A stretch of 64,000 bases of DNA from Thiogranum sp. (GCA_024636585.1 JAGXGS010000032.1:61657-125656), one strand, 5' to 3'. Positions 21,636 to 30,113 are shown, counted from the stretch's first letter. The notes: a model not told the origin generated them from the letters alone. Numbers and translations are program-made.

Positions 21636-21687
21636 TTAGCATAGTGCGAATCTTTTTGACAAAAGAGAATGTTTAGCAAAGTGATAA
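21636..21687. promoter_or_regulatory. Two operator-like sites upstream of the AlpA-like gene
   Basis: Two related 15-bp sites with TTAGC left arms: TTAGCATAGTGCGAA at 21636-21650 and TTAGCAAAGTGATAA at 21673-21687. They match the pattern TTAGC-N5-GCTAA seen in perfect form at 22587-22601 next to the CI/Cro-like genes. They lie 64-115 bp upstream of the leftward AlpA-like start, a plausible promoter position. Confidence 0.5.
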
Positions 21688-21829
21688 ACTCTTTGCCGAA
21701 TAAAGGTACGTGGATGGGAAATAGGGCTGGTTCAGAGAAACACGTTGTGGACGTTGCATCCCCGAAATTGATAGCAAGCTATGGTGTTCTAGGTCTTTCT
21801 GCGCCAGATTTCTACATAGGAGAGTACGC

Positions 21830-22516
21830 TCACACTACTTCTCCTTTGAACACCACGACACCACAAATGGTCGCGGCCGCATTGACTTCGATAATGCGGT
21901 TGGGCCAGTCGGGATTCAGTGCCTTTAGGTATTGTCGGTTCTCTTCGACGATAAGCTGCTTGAAGGTGGCTTCATTTGATTCATCAAGTTGTACGACCAC
22001 ATATTTACCATGTACCGGGGCAGCATCGGGGTCCACAAAGATCAGGTCTCCCTCATGGAACCTGGGTTCCATGCTGACACCGTGAACACGTAAAACGAAG
22101 GTTTCCTCGCTGCACCATACAGGGCAGGGCAGTAATTCACTTTCGTACTGCGGTACATAGCCCTCGGAGATTTCAGTCCACTCACCCGCCTGTACCCAGG
22201 AAATGAGCGGGTGCAGACTGCGAATGTCCGGCCCGCCATGGGCGTTCACTTCTTTGCAGGTGACTGGCTGTTCTTGACTGTCCTCGTGGGGTTCGTCCAT
22301 CCAGCCCTCGGGCTTTTTCATCCCGTGTTCCAGTTTTTTGGCCAGATCATCGCCGACCCCCCTCGGTGTCCCCTTTTTTGTCGGCATCTGGTTGCGGACC
22401 TGGCTGACGTACGAACTGTTGGTGCCAGCAATACGGGCGAGCTTGGCGGCCGAGCCTGCCTCGGCGATGAGCAGCTCAAGATTCTGGAGACGGGTATGTT
22501 CTTGTTTTCGCATCAT
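21830..22516 (-). CDS. CI/LexA-like self-cleaving repressor (S24 peptidase)
   Basis: A 228-residue phage-type repressor. It has an N-terminal helix-turn-helix (GSAAKLARIAGTNSSYVSQV) and a C-terminal S24 peptidase domain. The likely cleavage bond is in VQAGEW, the catalytic serine in VHGVSMEPRFHEGD, and the catalytic lysine in ATFKQLIVE. It would hold the ICE quiescent until RecA-dependent self-cleavage after DNA damage. It is divergent from the Cro-like gene, with operator-like sites in the shared gap. Confidence 0.9.
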   Translation of the reverse strand: MMRKQEHTRLQNLELLIAEAGSAAKLARIAGTNSSYVSQVRNQMPTKKGTPRGVGDDLAKKLEHGMKKPEGWMDEPHEDSQEQPVTCKEVNAHGGPDIRSLHPLISWVQAGEWTEISEGYVPQYESELLPCPVWCSEETFVLRVHGVSMEPRFHEGDLIFVDPDAAPVHGKYVVVQLDESNEATFKQLIVEENRQYLKALNPDWPNRIIEVNAAATICGVVVFKGEVV

Positions 22517-22549
22517 GCGAAATAATATAGCACCAATTTAGGAAAAAAT

Positions 22550-22601
22550 TTAGCACTAAGATAAACACTTGTAGATTGCCAGATAATTAGCTCAGTGCTA
22601 A
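22550..22601. promoter_or_regulatory. Two operator-like sites in the CI/Cro divergent gap
   Basis: Two sites: TTAGCACTAAGATAA at 22550-22564 and TTAGCTCAGTGCTAA at 22587-22601, the latter with perfect TTAGC/GCTAA arms around a 5-bp centre. They lie between the leftward CI-like start and the rightward Cro-like start, the classical operator position. The second site ends just before the chosen Cro-like ATG, so binding would block transcription start or elongation there. Confidence 0.55.
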
Positions 22602-22612
22602 TGTTTCTCATC

Positions 22613-22891
22613 ATGGAGCTAAAACAATTCTTAAAAGCAGCAAACAAGCGGGAACGCGCCGATTTGGCCGTCGTCTGTAATGATTCAGTCTCGTATTTGT
22701 ACCAATTGGCGGGAAAGCATCGGTATGCCAGCGCCTTGCTGGCAACCCGGATCGAGCAAAGGACCCGGCAAGTTGCCTTTGGGACCAAGGGTCGGCTGAA
22801 GGTGGTGATGCGGGAGAGCCTGGTCAGGTATCCGGAGATATTCGTCGGTGTGGGTGAGGAACCGGCTGAATATGACACGTCAAATGAGTAA
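22613..22891 (+). CDS. Cro-like small DNA-binding protein
   Basis: A 92-residue protein with a probable Cro/YdaS-type helix-turn-helix at the N-terminus (MELKQFLKAANKRERADLAV... SYLYQLAGKHRYAS). It is divergent from the CI-like repressor, which is the position of cro in lambdoid switches. The ATG at 22613 was chosen since it begins the folded region; a GTG at 22595 overlaps an operator. No good ribosome site is visible. It overlaps the ParB-like gene. The function is inferred from position and weak HTH resemblance. Confidence 0.6.
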   Translation: MELKQFLKAANKRERADLAVVCNDSVSYLYQLAGKHRYASALLATRIEQRTRQVAFGTKGRLKVVMRESLVRYPEIFVGVGEEPAEYDTSNE

Positions 22892-24509
22892 ACGCAGCGC
22901 AGACAAGATACCGGAACCATCCGCGTCTCCCCCCAAGCCCGGACAGGCTGGGGTGGCTGACACGACTACACCGATGCACGTAGAGATCACGCGCATCAGG
23001 GCCTATGACCGCAATCCGCGGCGCAGCGAGAATCCGGAATACGACCGCATCAAGGCGTCAATTCGCGCCGACGGCATGGATCAGCCACTGGTTATCACCT
23101 GCCGGCCCGGCGAAACCGATTATGTGGTCCACGCCGGTGGTAACACCCGTCTGCGGATCCTGCAGGAATTGTATGAGGAAACCGGTGACGAGGCGTTCTA
23201 TCGGGTTCATTGCCTGTACAGGCCATGGAATCACGAATCGGATGTGCTCCTGGCGCATCTACGGGAAAACGATCTACGTGGTGGCTTGAGTTTTATCGAC
23301 AAGGCGCAGGCCGTATTAGAAGCCAAGCAACTTCTCGAAGAGGAAATCGATATTGATAACGTTTCGCAAAGGCGCCTTGAAACGATACTGAGAGAACGCG
23401 GCTATAGCTTGAGTCACGGGCTGATCTCTCAGATGGGATACGCGGTTCATACCTTACTTCCGGTTATTCCGCGGGCGCTGCAGTCGGGTCTGGGAAGACC
23501 ACAGGTGGAACGGATTCGCGCCCTGGACCGAGCGGCGCGTGGGATCTGGAAGAAACGTGATCTGGGTGACGACGAAACCTTCGACGCAGTGCTCGCGGCT
23601 TTATGTGGGCGATACGACGGTCCGGAGTGGGATCTCGAGCTGTTGCGCAGTGCTATCGAGACGGAGATTGCGGAAGAAGCCGAAGTGAGCATCCATACCA
23701 TTCGAGTCGAACTGGATGCACGCCTTGCTGGACGCGATATTGATGTTTCAATGCCTGATGGCGAAGACGATGCTGTGACATCGGACGAAGAGGATTCTTC
23801 TTCGACAGCAACTTCCGTGAAAGTAAAAGGCGTTGCCGGTATTCAAACTTCTGGTGAGACCCAGGACGACAGCACGGATGCGATAGCTGACGATGAGACT
23901 CCTGTCGTTCAAGGATCATCACGTAGTATAGCGCCCAATGCATCTGAGGAAGAATCAGAGGACCTGCCAGACGCTCCAATCGAAGCACCAGCCCGTTCAA
24001 TCCAAAGTTTGGAATCGCAATCGATCACTATCGGCGAGCCCGGCCTCACAGATCTCAAATCCTTGCGTGCCCGGGCCTGGACACTGGCCGCGCGTCTCGC
24101 ACAACGCAACGGGATTGGCGAGCTGGTTACACCACTGTCCGGCAAGGGGCTTGGATTCATTCTCTGCGACGTGCCGGATTCGTCGTTGGCCGATCAGTTA
24201 GACGCCGACACGCTCGGCCAAATCTCTATGCTGTGGTGGCATCTGGCCGCCTGTGCGGAGATGACCGTGGCACCGCTGGAAGCCGTCATCGCCACCTTGT
24301 CCGATGACTCGATCCTTCGACAGGCGCTCGAGAACCAGGATGCCGGTCTACTCTTCAATAGTGTCTGGACGTTGGATCCGGGGCACACCGGCTATCGACT
24401 CTGGCGCCAACTCAGTGAGCAGGACTGGCGGGATCTTCTCAACCTGATGGATACCTACCGCCACATTCACCGCGTCGCGGAGGATTCCCAGACTCAACTC
24501 TGGGAATAG
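22872..24509 (+). CDS. ParB-family protein of PFGI-1-type ICEs
   Basis: A large (about 545 residue) ParB/Srx-fold protein with the ParB nuclease-like domain near the N-terminus (IRADGMDQPLVITCRPGE, VVHAGGNTRLRILQEL, then LLAHLRENDLRGGL). A helical DNA-binding region and an acidic linker (about residues 285-370) lead to a C-terminal domain specific to ICE ParB proteins. In relatives it sits with parA and dnaB, neither of which is present here. Start uncertain: ATG 22872 or ATG 22887, both overlapping the upstream gene. Confidence 0.85.
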   Translation: MTRQMSKRSADKIPEPSASPPKPGQAGVADTTTPMHVEITRIRAYDRNPRRSENPEYDRIKASIRADGMDQPLVITCRPGETDYVVHAGGNTRLRILQELYEETGDEAFYRVHCLYRPWNHESDVLLAHLRENDLRGGLSFIDKAQAVLEAKQLLEEEIDIDNVSQRRLETILRERGYSLSHGLISQMGYAVHTLLPVIPRALQSGLGRPQVERIRALDRAARGIWKKRDLGDDETFDAVLAALCGRYDGPEWDLELLRSAIETEIAEEAEVSIHTIRVELDARLAGRDIDVSMPDGEDDAVTSDEEDSSSTATSVKVKGVAGIQTSGETQDDSTDAIADDETPVVQGSSRSIAPNASEEESEDLPDAPIEAPARSIQSLESQSITIGEPGLTDLKSLRARAWTLAARLAQRNGIGELVTPLSGKGLGFILCDVPDSSLADQLDADTLGQISMLWWHLAACAEMTVAPLEAVIATLSDDSILRQALENQDAGLLFNSVWTLDPGHTGYRLWRQLSEQDWRDLLNLMDTYRHIHRVAEDSQTQLWE

Positions 24510-24514
24510 GCGCG

Positions 24515-25123
24515 ATGGACGGGACCAAAGAATCTGATCTGATCACGGCCGTGCTGATGTACGCGATCCGTTGTCTGGCCGAAGGGGACCAGGCCGCGCT
24601 GCGCAATATGAACTTCGGGCCGCGCGAAATCGAGGCGTTGCGCGAAATGAATCTTGCCGATCTCTATTGAGTCGAGTCGCTACGTGCCCATTGCCTGGAG
24701 ATCGACCTCAATCGGGAAGTGTACTGGCCGATGATCGATCACCTGCGTCGGCAACGTGAGTCCGAGGAGCTACAACAGGTACTGATCGCTGCGGATGCGC
24801 CATTGGAAATGATGCAGACGCTGTTCGGTTTAGGTTCCCGCGAATACACACGACTTCGTCGCATGTTAACCGTGGATCCCTCCGTCGGCCGGCCGGCAGA
24901 ACCCGATGAAGCGAGCACGCACAAACTTTGGAACGCCTGGGTTCAACGGGTGGAGCGTGAAGCAGACGGTCCACTCTCGCCGAATGAATATCTTGCCATC
25001 CACCGTGAAATCGGTGTATCGATGCGGGCTATATGGAATTTGACGCAGCGCTGGAATCAATACGGTGATCTGACGGGTCGAAGTAGTCATACCCCTTCGG
25101 AGCGAGCGCTTTCGGATGGGTGA
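24515..25123 (+). pseudogene. DUF2857 regulatory-type gene interrupted by an in-frame TGA
   Basis: The frame from ATG 24515 reads 51 codons to a TGA at 24668-24670 and then continues open in the same frame to 25123. Both sides fit one DUF2857 protein of about 202 residues. The 5' piece (FGPREIEALREMNLADL) matches its start. The 3' piece (LEIDLNREVYWPMIDHLRRQ, then LFGLGSREYTRLRRML and WNAWV) matches the rest, with a helix-turn-helix. It lies 5 bp after parB and overlaps the next gene. It may be a true nonsense mutation, a base-call error (TGG would give Trp), or restarted translation from an internal ATG such as 24731. Confidence 0.7.
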
Positions 25124-26399
25124 GGGTTCTCGCGGACTTCGACCCGAAACCCACGCTCTGGACGCACTGATCCAGGCGACCATAGAACGCGCACAACAGG
25201 ATTCGGGTAATGCAAACGCCGATACCATGTTGTTCGTGGGGAACTGGCATCAGTCGTTCCCCACGCTGGTGGTGCAAGACCCTGTGCTCGAACCCGTGGA
25301 CAAACTGGTGTGGATGGTGATCCTGCTGCAGGCCAGAGAGACTGGCGGCAACACCGCTTTTCCCAGCTATGAATACCTCGCGAGGAAAACCAATGTTTCC
25401 TCCACGTCAACCATCTCCAGGGCCATCGCCATTCTGCGTACTACCCGCTGGCTGACATTGTGTGCCCGGCTGCGCGAGGCGAGCGGTCGCTTCCGCGGCA
25501 ACGTCTACGCGTTGCACGATGAACCGCTGCCGTTGGCCGATGCCCTGCATCTGGATCCCGACTACATGAATTTCCTGCGACAGTCGCTCACGCATCATCA
25601 TGCACGCGTGTGTCTGGTCGCCAAAGGTGTATTGGATACGATTGACGAGGACATCCATGAGGGTATCGATATCTGTGCCCAGGGACATCCGATCGAGCGC
25701 AGAATGCAAGCCGTTGAAGCGATCCAGCAGGGTTCGCCGCGTCGCTATTTTGCATTCAGCGCGAAGGTGATGACCCGATTGCGAAACGTGGTCGGGGAAG
25801 ACGGCGCAGATCACCGGGACCAAAATTCAAAGCTGGACAAAACCCATGTTCAAGTTTCGGACCCACAAATTTTGGACCCACAAAATTCGAAGCCGGGTAG
25901 TTGTAGTAGTAGTTATATAAATAAAACTACTACTACAAAAACAACTGAAGAGAAAAAAATTATCATGGGCACGGATGGAAATCCATCCCTGATCTATCCG
26001 AAGCGGCTGTCAGAGAACCAGCGTGCATTGGCGGATCGTTATTTGAACACCGTTCCTGCGGACGAACGCCAATCCATCCTTGATGAGTTGGAGGGGCGAT
26101 TACGTTCGGAGCAAAAGGGTATGAGCCCTGTGTATGACGAGATGCGATTCCTGCACTTCTTGTGTCGGGCCGCGAACAAGGGTGAATTCGTGCCGAACCT
26201 TGGCATCAAGGTGCGCGATGAACGCAGCGAACGGGAGAAGGCGCGGCTGAGGTATCTGAAGCAACAAGAAGACAGCTTGGCGGAAGCAAAACGCAGAGAA
26301 GAAAACAGGTCGCATGAATCCGGTCAACAACGGCTGGCCGAGATACGCAAGTCCCTTCACATGCCGGCACGGGTACAGTCAGACGACGAGTCTGGTTGA
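25116..26399 (+). CDS. STY4528-like ICE replication protein
   Basis: A 427-residue protein resembling STY4528-family pathogenicity-island replication proteins. The N-terminal half has a winged-helix region (FPSYEYLARKTNVSSTSTISRAIAIL). A low-complexity Ser/Thr linker (about residues 262-280) leads to a charged C-terminal region. The start overlaps the DUF2857 stop by 8 bp. The linker DNA contains a perfect 14-bp inverted repeat at 25901-25938. Probably involved in ICE autonomous replication. Confidence 0.82.
   Translation: MGEGSRGLRPETHALDALIQATIERAQQDSGNANADTMLFVGNWHQSFPTLVVQDPVLEPVDKLVWMVILLQARETGGNTAFPSYEYLARKTNVSSTSTISRAIAILRTTRWLTLCARLREASGRFRGNVYALHDEPLPLADALHLDPDYMNFLRQSLTHHHARVCLVAKGVLDTIDEDIHEGIDICAQGHPIERRMQAVEAIQQGSPRRYFAFSAKVMTRLRNVVGEDGADHRDQNSKLDKTHVQVSDPQILDPQNSKPGSCSSSYINKTTTTKTTEEKKIIMGTDGNPSLIYPKRLSENQRALADRYLNTVPADERQSILDELEGRLRSEQKGMSPVYDEMRFLHFLCRAANKGEFVPNLGIKVRDERSEREKARLRYLKQQEDSLAEAKRREENRSHESGQQRLAEIRKSLHMPARVQSDDESG
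25901..25938. repeat. Perfect 14-bp inverted repeat inside the replication gene
   Basis: TTGTAGTAGTAGTT (25901-25914) and its exact complement AACTACTACTACAA (25925-25938) flank a 10-nt AT-only loop. It sits in the region encoding the SSSYINKTTTT linker of the STY4528-like protein. The AT-rich loop and arms could unwind or form a cruciform or mRNA hairpin. Confidence 0.7.
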
Positions 26400-26419
26400 C
26401 GACGGATCTGAAACGAAGC

Positions 26420-26434
26420 GGTTACAGTGTAACC
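26420..26434. promoter_or_regulatory. 15-bp palindrome, copy 1
   Basis: GGTTACAGTGTAACC is a perfect 7-bp inverted repeat around one base. It lies 155 bp upstream of the PFL_4669-like gene in a 175-bp intergenic stretch. The same 15 bp recur at 30768-30782 as the core of a longer palindrome. A second stem, GTGCCGA (26479-26485) with TCGGCAC (26512-26518), follows. Confidence 0.6.
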
Positions 26435-26574
26435 ACTCTCGGTATTACCTTTCCAGTTATCACATCGATAAATCAACCGTGCCGAATCGTGCGCGAATAA
26501 ACGCTTGTCTGTCGGCACCGCTCATGGATTGATAGTGGGATTATTTAATATCATCAGGATGAAGGGTATGCCAC

Positions 26575-27384
26575 ATGATTTCCGGTAAATCAGATCCAGA
26601 ACAACGAATAGAACTGAATTCTGAAGAAACGACTGTCGATGTCGGCCCCGGTGCGCTCCGCGGGCAGGTCTGGCTAACGGTCCAGACCCGACAGGCGCAG
26701 CGGTTGATCCGTGGTCGTAACGGCAGTGCCGACAAACCAGCGATTATTGGTCTGGTGGGATTTGCCGATCGGCTGCGCGTGATCTGGCAGGCGGCACGAA
26801 GTGACGACCCCTATGCGGATTGGTGGCTGATCAAGGTTCATGAGGTGCTCGAACGGATTCGCAATTTGGTCAAGACCGAACAGGTAGCGCTAGACGCCCG
26901 GCTCGCACAGCTTACTGCCCTGGAAGTGACAGTGGCGGAGTCGATGAAGCCGTATCGAATCGCATTGCAGTTCGCCAATCCCTACGCCTATCGGGGCGCA
27001 CAGATGATCGCCGAATACGACAAGTTTGTGCGCACGCTATTGACGGCCCACCATGTGGGACTTCTGAGTGGTTCATCGACGGAGGGTTTGCTCAATACCT
27101 GTGCGCGCAGGATTCGAGGTGCTTTCGCGGTGCCTCAGGGCTATCAGTTCCTCGGCGTCGATCGCGAGTCACTGAAACAAGGCACTGCCAACGCGAGCCG
27201 CGCTCGCCAGGTCATGGGCGAAGTACCAGAAGACGTGTTGAGCGGTGCGCACCATGCACCGCTTACGCCCCGTAAGATCCGATTCCCCAAAGAGGCGGCC
27301 AAACACATTCGTCTCAAACCCGCTGAGTCGGTATCAAAGGCAGATATTCCGGAGACGGTAAACGACGACGTTGGTGGCACTTAG
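26575..27384 (+). CDS. PFL_4669-family ICE protein (DUF1845 type)
   Basis: A 269-residue protein resembling the conserved integrating conjugative element family PFL_4669/TIGR03761 of unknown function. Recognisable parts are VWLTVQTRQAQRLIRGR, the acidic ADWWLIKVHEVLERIR stretch and the NPYAYRGAQMIAEYDKFVRTL block. No signal or membrane segment is seen. It lies between the replication protein and the segregation genes, its usual backbone position. Confidence 0.8.
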   Translation: MISGKSDPEQRIELNSEETTVDVGPGALRGQVWLTVQTRQAQRLIRGRNGSADKPAIIGLVGFADRLRVIWQAARSDDPYADWWLIKVHEVLERIRNLVKTEQVALDARLAQLTALEVTVAESMKPYRIALQFANPYAYRGAQMIAEYDKFVRTLLTAHHVGLLSGSSTEGLLNTCARRIRGAFAVPQGYQFLGVDRESLKQGTANASRARQVMGEVPEDVLSGAHHAPLTPRKIRFPKEAAKHIRLKPAESVSKADIPETVNDDVGGT

Positions 27385-27459
27385 TTTTCTCTGGTATGTA
27401 GCAACCTCGTCGCCATAATCCAGTGACAACACAGATCATGCCGGTAGGGTCGATAAAGT

Positions 27460-27840
27460 ATGGCTAAAGCAGCAGGAGGAAAACGCGTCGTACTCCAGCT
27501 CGACCCACGGGTGGCGTTTGAGTCCCTTATCCTGAACCGGCTGGAGCGGATCCCTGAAGGCCGGCGACAAGAGTGGTTGCGTGGGCTCCTGGTGCAGGGA
27601 TTCCGCTATGAATGCCAAACATTACGGGTGGCGCAGGACGACATCGCGCCGCAGCAGATAGATCGACCGCAGAGACGGGGTGTGTCAACGAGTAAACCGA
27701 GATCCGCGTTCGCCGCCTGGTTGGCGGAACCTGTATCTCGATCAGACACGGCGACCAAAATAAATCCCGTGGTGGTCGAAGAACACAGACCTGGTAGCCA
27801 GGGTAAGCCATTTGCGGGACTGAGAAAGGTGATCGGCTGA
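27460..27840 (+). CDS. Small basic protein next to ParM-like gene, possible adaptor
   Basis: A 126-residue protein. The N-terminal segment (RVVLQLDPRVAFESLILNRL, then RQEWLRGLLVQGFRYE) has the strand-helix-helix look of a ribbon-helix-helix domain. It ends 43 bp before the ParM-like gene. In actin-type plasmid partition systems a small RHH adaptor (ParR/StbB) pairs with ParM, usually downstream of it. The ParR role here is inference from fold impression and position only. Confidence 0.6.
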   Translation: MAKAAGGKRVVLQLDPRVAFESLILNRLERIPEGRRQEWLRGLLVQGFRYECQTLRVAQDDIAPQQIDRPQRRGVSTSKPRSAFAAWLAEPVSRSDTATKINPVVVEEHRPGSQGKPFAGLRKVIG

Positions 27841-27883
27841 GAACGGTTGCATAAACAAACGATACAAGAACGGAGGAGAAATA

Positions 27884-28906
27884 ATGTCGGATTCCAATAC
27901 GATGACACCCATCCAGGTGGGTCTCGATGATGGTTATGCGTTTACCAAAGTGGCCCTGCCGGACGGACGGCTGATTGCCATTCCGTCGCGGGCAAGAGTC
28001 GGCAAATCCGGTGTGACCTGGATCCACGACGGCCAGCAACGCATCTTCGAGTACGAAACCGAAGGGGCGATGTATTCGGTGGGCGCCGTCGACGGCGCAC
28101 CGACCCATTTCGAAGGTTATCCCACCTCAGGTATGAACCGCGCCATCGTTCAACATGCCCTCCAGGAGGCAGGTCTGGCAGGCCGATCCGTTCACACGGT
28201 ATCCGGGCTACCCGTTAGTGCATTTTACAAGAAGAAGGGCGAGCAGCGTCGCGACACGATCGAGAAAAAGCGCAACAGCCTGAAGCAGGTCGTCCAGCCG
28301 ATGATGGAGCGGTTGCCAGCTGGCATTGCATTCGTTGATGTGATCCCGGAGGCGCTGGCCGCATGGTACGACTACGTCATCGTTGCGAAAGGGGATGAAG
28401 TTATCCTCGACGAAGAACGGTTGTCGGTACCGATCGCCATCATAGACATCGGTGGGCGAACTACAGACTACGTGGTCGTAAAGGATCAGGGCGTTATTCA
28501 CACGTCATCGGGCTCCCTGCAGGGCGGCATGTTGGACGTGAAACAAAGCGTCGCTGACGGCATACAAGAACGCTTCGATCTGGAGAGCGTGGGTGAGCAG
28601 CTTGTGTCGCACGCCGTCGATCGTGGAGTCGCGCGCCTCTATGGGAAGAATCATGACGTCGCGGATCTGGTCGATGCCGCCAAGAGGGAGCTCGTCGAAC
28701 GGCTCTATGCAGAAACCCGCCGACAACTCGGCCTGGGCGTAGAGCTGGACCGGGTGTTGTTCGTTGGTGGTGGAACTGTCGCGCTGGTGGAACATATCGC
28801 CGACTGGTTTCCTAATCAGGCCATCGCCGAACATCCGGCCTTCGCCAATGCGCGCGGGATGCTGAAGTATCTGCAATACGTCTGCGAAGAGTCGGACGTG
28901 GCTTGA
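27884..28906 (+). CDS. parM: ParM/StbA-like actin-fold segregation ATPase
   Basis: A 340-residue actin-fold protein of the ParM/StbA family, which forms filaments that push DNA copies apart. Phosphate-1 is in VGLDDGYAFTKVAL, phosphate-2 in AIIDIGGRTTDYVV, and the adenosine motif in VLFVGGGTVAL. A strong ribosome site (ACGGAGGAGA) precedes ATG 27884. Together with the preceding small gene it may form a type II partition module, which could stabilise the excised circular ICE. Confidence 0.88.
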   Translation: MSDSNTMTPIQVGLDDGYAFTKVALPDGRLIAIPSRARVGKSGVTWIHDGQQRIFEYETEGAMYSVGAVDGAPTHFEGYPTSGMNRAIVQHALQEAGLAGRSVHTVSGLPVSAFYKKKGEQRRDTIEKKRNSLKQVVQPMMERLPAGIAFVDVIPEALAAWYDYVIVAKGDEVILDEERLSVPIAIIDIGGRTTDYVVVKDQGVIHTSSGSLQGGMLDVKQSVADGIQERFDLESVGEQLVSHAVDRGVARLYGKNHDVADLVDAAKRELVERLYAETRRQLGLGVELDRVLFVGGGTVALVEHIADWFPNQAIAEHPAFANARGMLKYLQYVCEESDVA

Positions 28907-28923
28907 GAATAGTTTTATACGTG

Positions 28924-29062
28924 GTCACTGCGGTCTCAGTGACAAACAAGGTGCCTTAGGACCGTGCAACAGGCACCGTGGCGAATGCCTCGGTCCAGCT
29001 TTAAGGAAACGTCATTGTTTCCGTTTTTCACAAACCCTGCCGGGGAAGCCGTCCCGTCAGGG
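28924..29062 (+). promoter_or_regulatory. Structured leader module, copy A (upstream of STY4534-like gene)
   Basis: Ordered elements: an inverted repeat GTCACTG (28924-28930) / CAGTGAC (28937-28943) with 6-bp spacer; a long-range stem GGACCG (28959-28964) / CGGTCC (28991-28996); a GGAAAC/GTTTCC hairpin followed by GTTTTT (29005-29028); then CACAAACC at 29029-29036 overlapping a hairpin CCCTGCCGGG (29035-29044) / CCCGTCAGGG (29053-29062) with one mismatch. The first two elements recur with matching spacing at 31203-31274. Confidence 0.6.
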
Positions 29063-29104
29063 ATGCGCTTGCTCCGGACGAAACCAACCGAAGGAGTCAG
29101 TGTT

Positions 29105-29509
29105 ATGTCTAACAACGAAACTACCAAGTATTTCGATCTTCACACCAACGGTATCGGTTATCTCAACCGTGTCCGGGAAGTGACACCGGAAGAGGGTACC
29201 CCTTTTCTGAGTGTCACCATTACCGCTTTGCGTGGCAGTGTCGACAACGTCCAGTACACGCATTTCGAGTGTCCCGTGTCCGGCAAGAAGGCGCAGGAAA
29301 TTGTGCGCCAGCTCAAGTCGGCCGTGGAGGGCAAGTTGAAGGTGCTTATTGGATTCACGCTCAGTGATCTGTATGCGGAATCCTTTACCTACAAGAGCGG
29401 TGACAAGGCCGGTGAGACCGGAGTCAGTCTGAAGGCCCGTCTGCTTAGCATTGCGTGGGCCAAGGTCGACGGCCAGCCGTTCGTTACGGAGCAAGAGACC
29501 GCTGCGTAG
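29105..29509 (+). CDS. STY4534-family ICE protein (DUF3577, SSB-like)
   Basis: A 134-residue protein of the DUF3577/STY4534 family found in SPI-7/PFGI-1-type elements and thought to have an OB-like single-strand-binding fold. Recognisable segments are YFDLHTNGIGYLNRVREV, FLSVTITALRGS and TGVSLKARLLSI. The ATG at 29105 follows a 200-bp structured leader. It is probably a replication accessory factor. Confidence 0.85.
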   Translation: MSNNETTKYFDLHTNGIGYLNRVREVTPEEGTPFLSVTITALRGSVDNVQYTHFECPVSGKKAQEIVRQLKSAVEGKLKVLIGFTLSDLYAESFTYKSGDKAGETGVSLKARLLSIAWAKVDGQPFVTEQETAA

Positions 29510-29519
29510 ATCCACAACC

Positions 29520-29574
29520 GGCCGGGTAACTTCGTTACCCGGCCGCCTTCCAACCCATCGGGGAATCATTCCCC
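29520..29574 (+). promoter_or_regulatory. Two hairpins upstream of radC-like gene
   Basis: A perfect 11-bp stem GGCCGGGTAAC (29520-29530) / GTTACCCGGCC (29534-29544) with a 3-nt loop follows CACAACCG at 29513-29520. A second stem GGGGAAT (29560-29566) / ATTCCCC (29568-29574) follows. No T-run follows either, so they do not look like ordinary terminators. The 'CACAA..CC then hairpin' order matches the other leaders in this segment. Confidence 0.55.
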
Positions 29575-29613
29575 CGAGGGTCTGGTCTCCCCGTCAATTC
29601 GAGGAGATCAGTC

Positions 29614-30105
29614 ATGAAAAATACGGAGGACCGGTTTACCGGTCTAAAGCCGTCGGAGCTTAACGACAAGGAGAAGCAATCAGTGGTGATGTTGGCGATG
29701 AAGGTATTGTCGATCAAGCATCGCGCCGGGAAAACCTTGAGCAGCCCGGACGAGACGCGGAATTTTCTGCGTCTTCGCCTGGCCGAGTACCGCAACGAGG
29801 TATTCGGGAGTCTGTTTCTGGACAACCGGCATCGAATCATCGCTGTGCGTGAGTTGTTTCAGGGCACCATCGATGGCGCCTCGATTCATCCTCGCGTCGT
29901 CGTGCAACAGGCCCTGGAGGCGAACGCTGCCGCCATGGTCTTTTTCCACAATCACCCCTCGGGTGTCGCGGAACCCAGCCGTGCGGACGAAATGATCACC
30001 CGCCGACTGAAAGAGGCACTCGCACTGGTTGACGTACGCGTGCTCGACCACTTTGTGGTGTCGGGTGGTGAGAGTGTCTCGTTCGCTGAACGTGGTTTGC
30101 TCTGA
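29614..30105 (+). CDS. radC: RadC-like JAB/MPN-domain protein
   Basis: A 163-residue protein of the RadC family common on ICEs. It has the JAMM metalloprotease-type metal site, with HNHPSGVAEPSRADEMIT and an upstream conserved glutamate (VRELFQGT). The N-terminal helix-hairpin-helix of chromosomal RadC is absent, as in most mobile-element versions. Exact function unknown. Ribosome site GAGGAG is just upstream. Confidence 0.9.
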   Translation: MKNTEDRFTGLKPSELNDKEKQSVVMLAMKVLSIKHRAGKTLSSPDETRNFLRLRLAEYRNEVFGSLFLDNRHRIIAVRELFQGTIDGASIHPRVVVQQALEANAAAMVFFHNHPSGVAEPSRADEMITRRLKEALALVDVRVLDHFVVSGGESVSFAERGLL

Positions 30106-30113
30106 CATCTATT

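Noticed and set aside
21669..22085. Rightward 138-codon frame overlapping the CI-like gene
   Set aside because: Mostly antisense to the S24 domain, with no ribosome site and no family resemblance.
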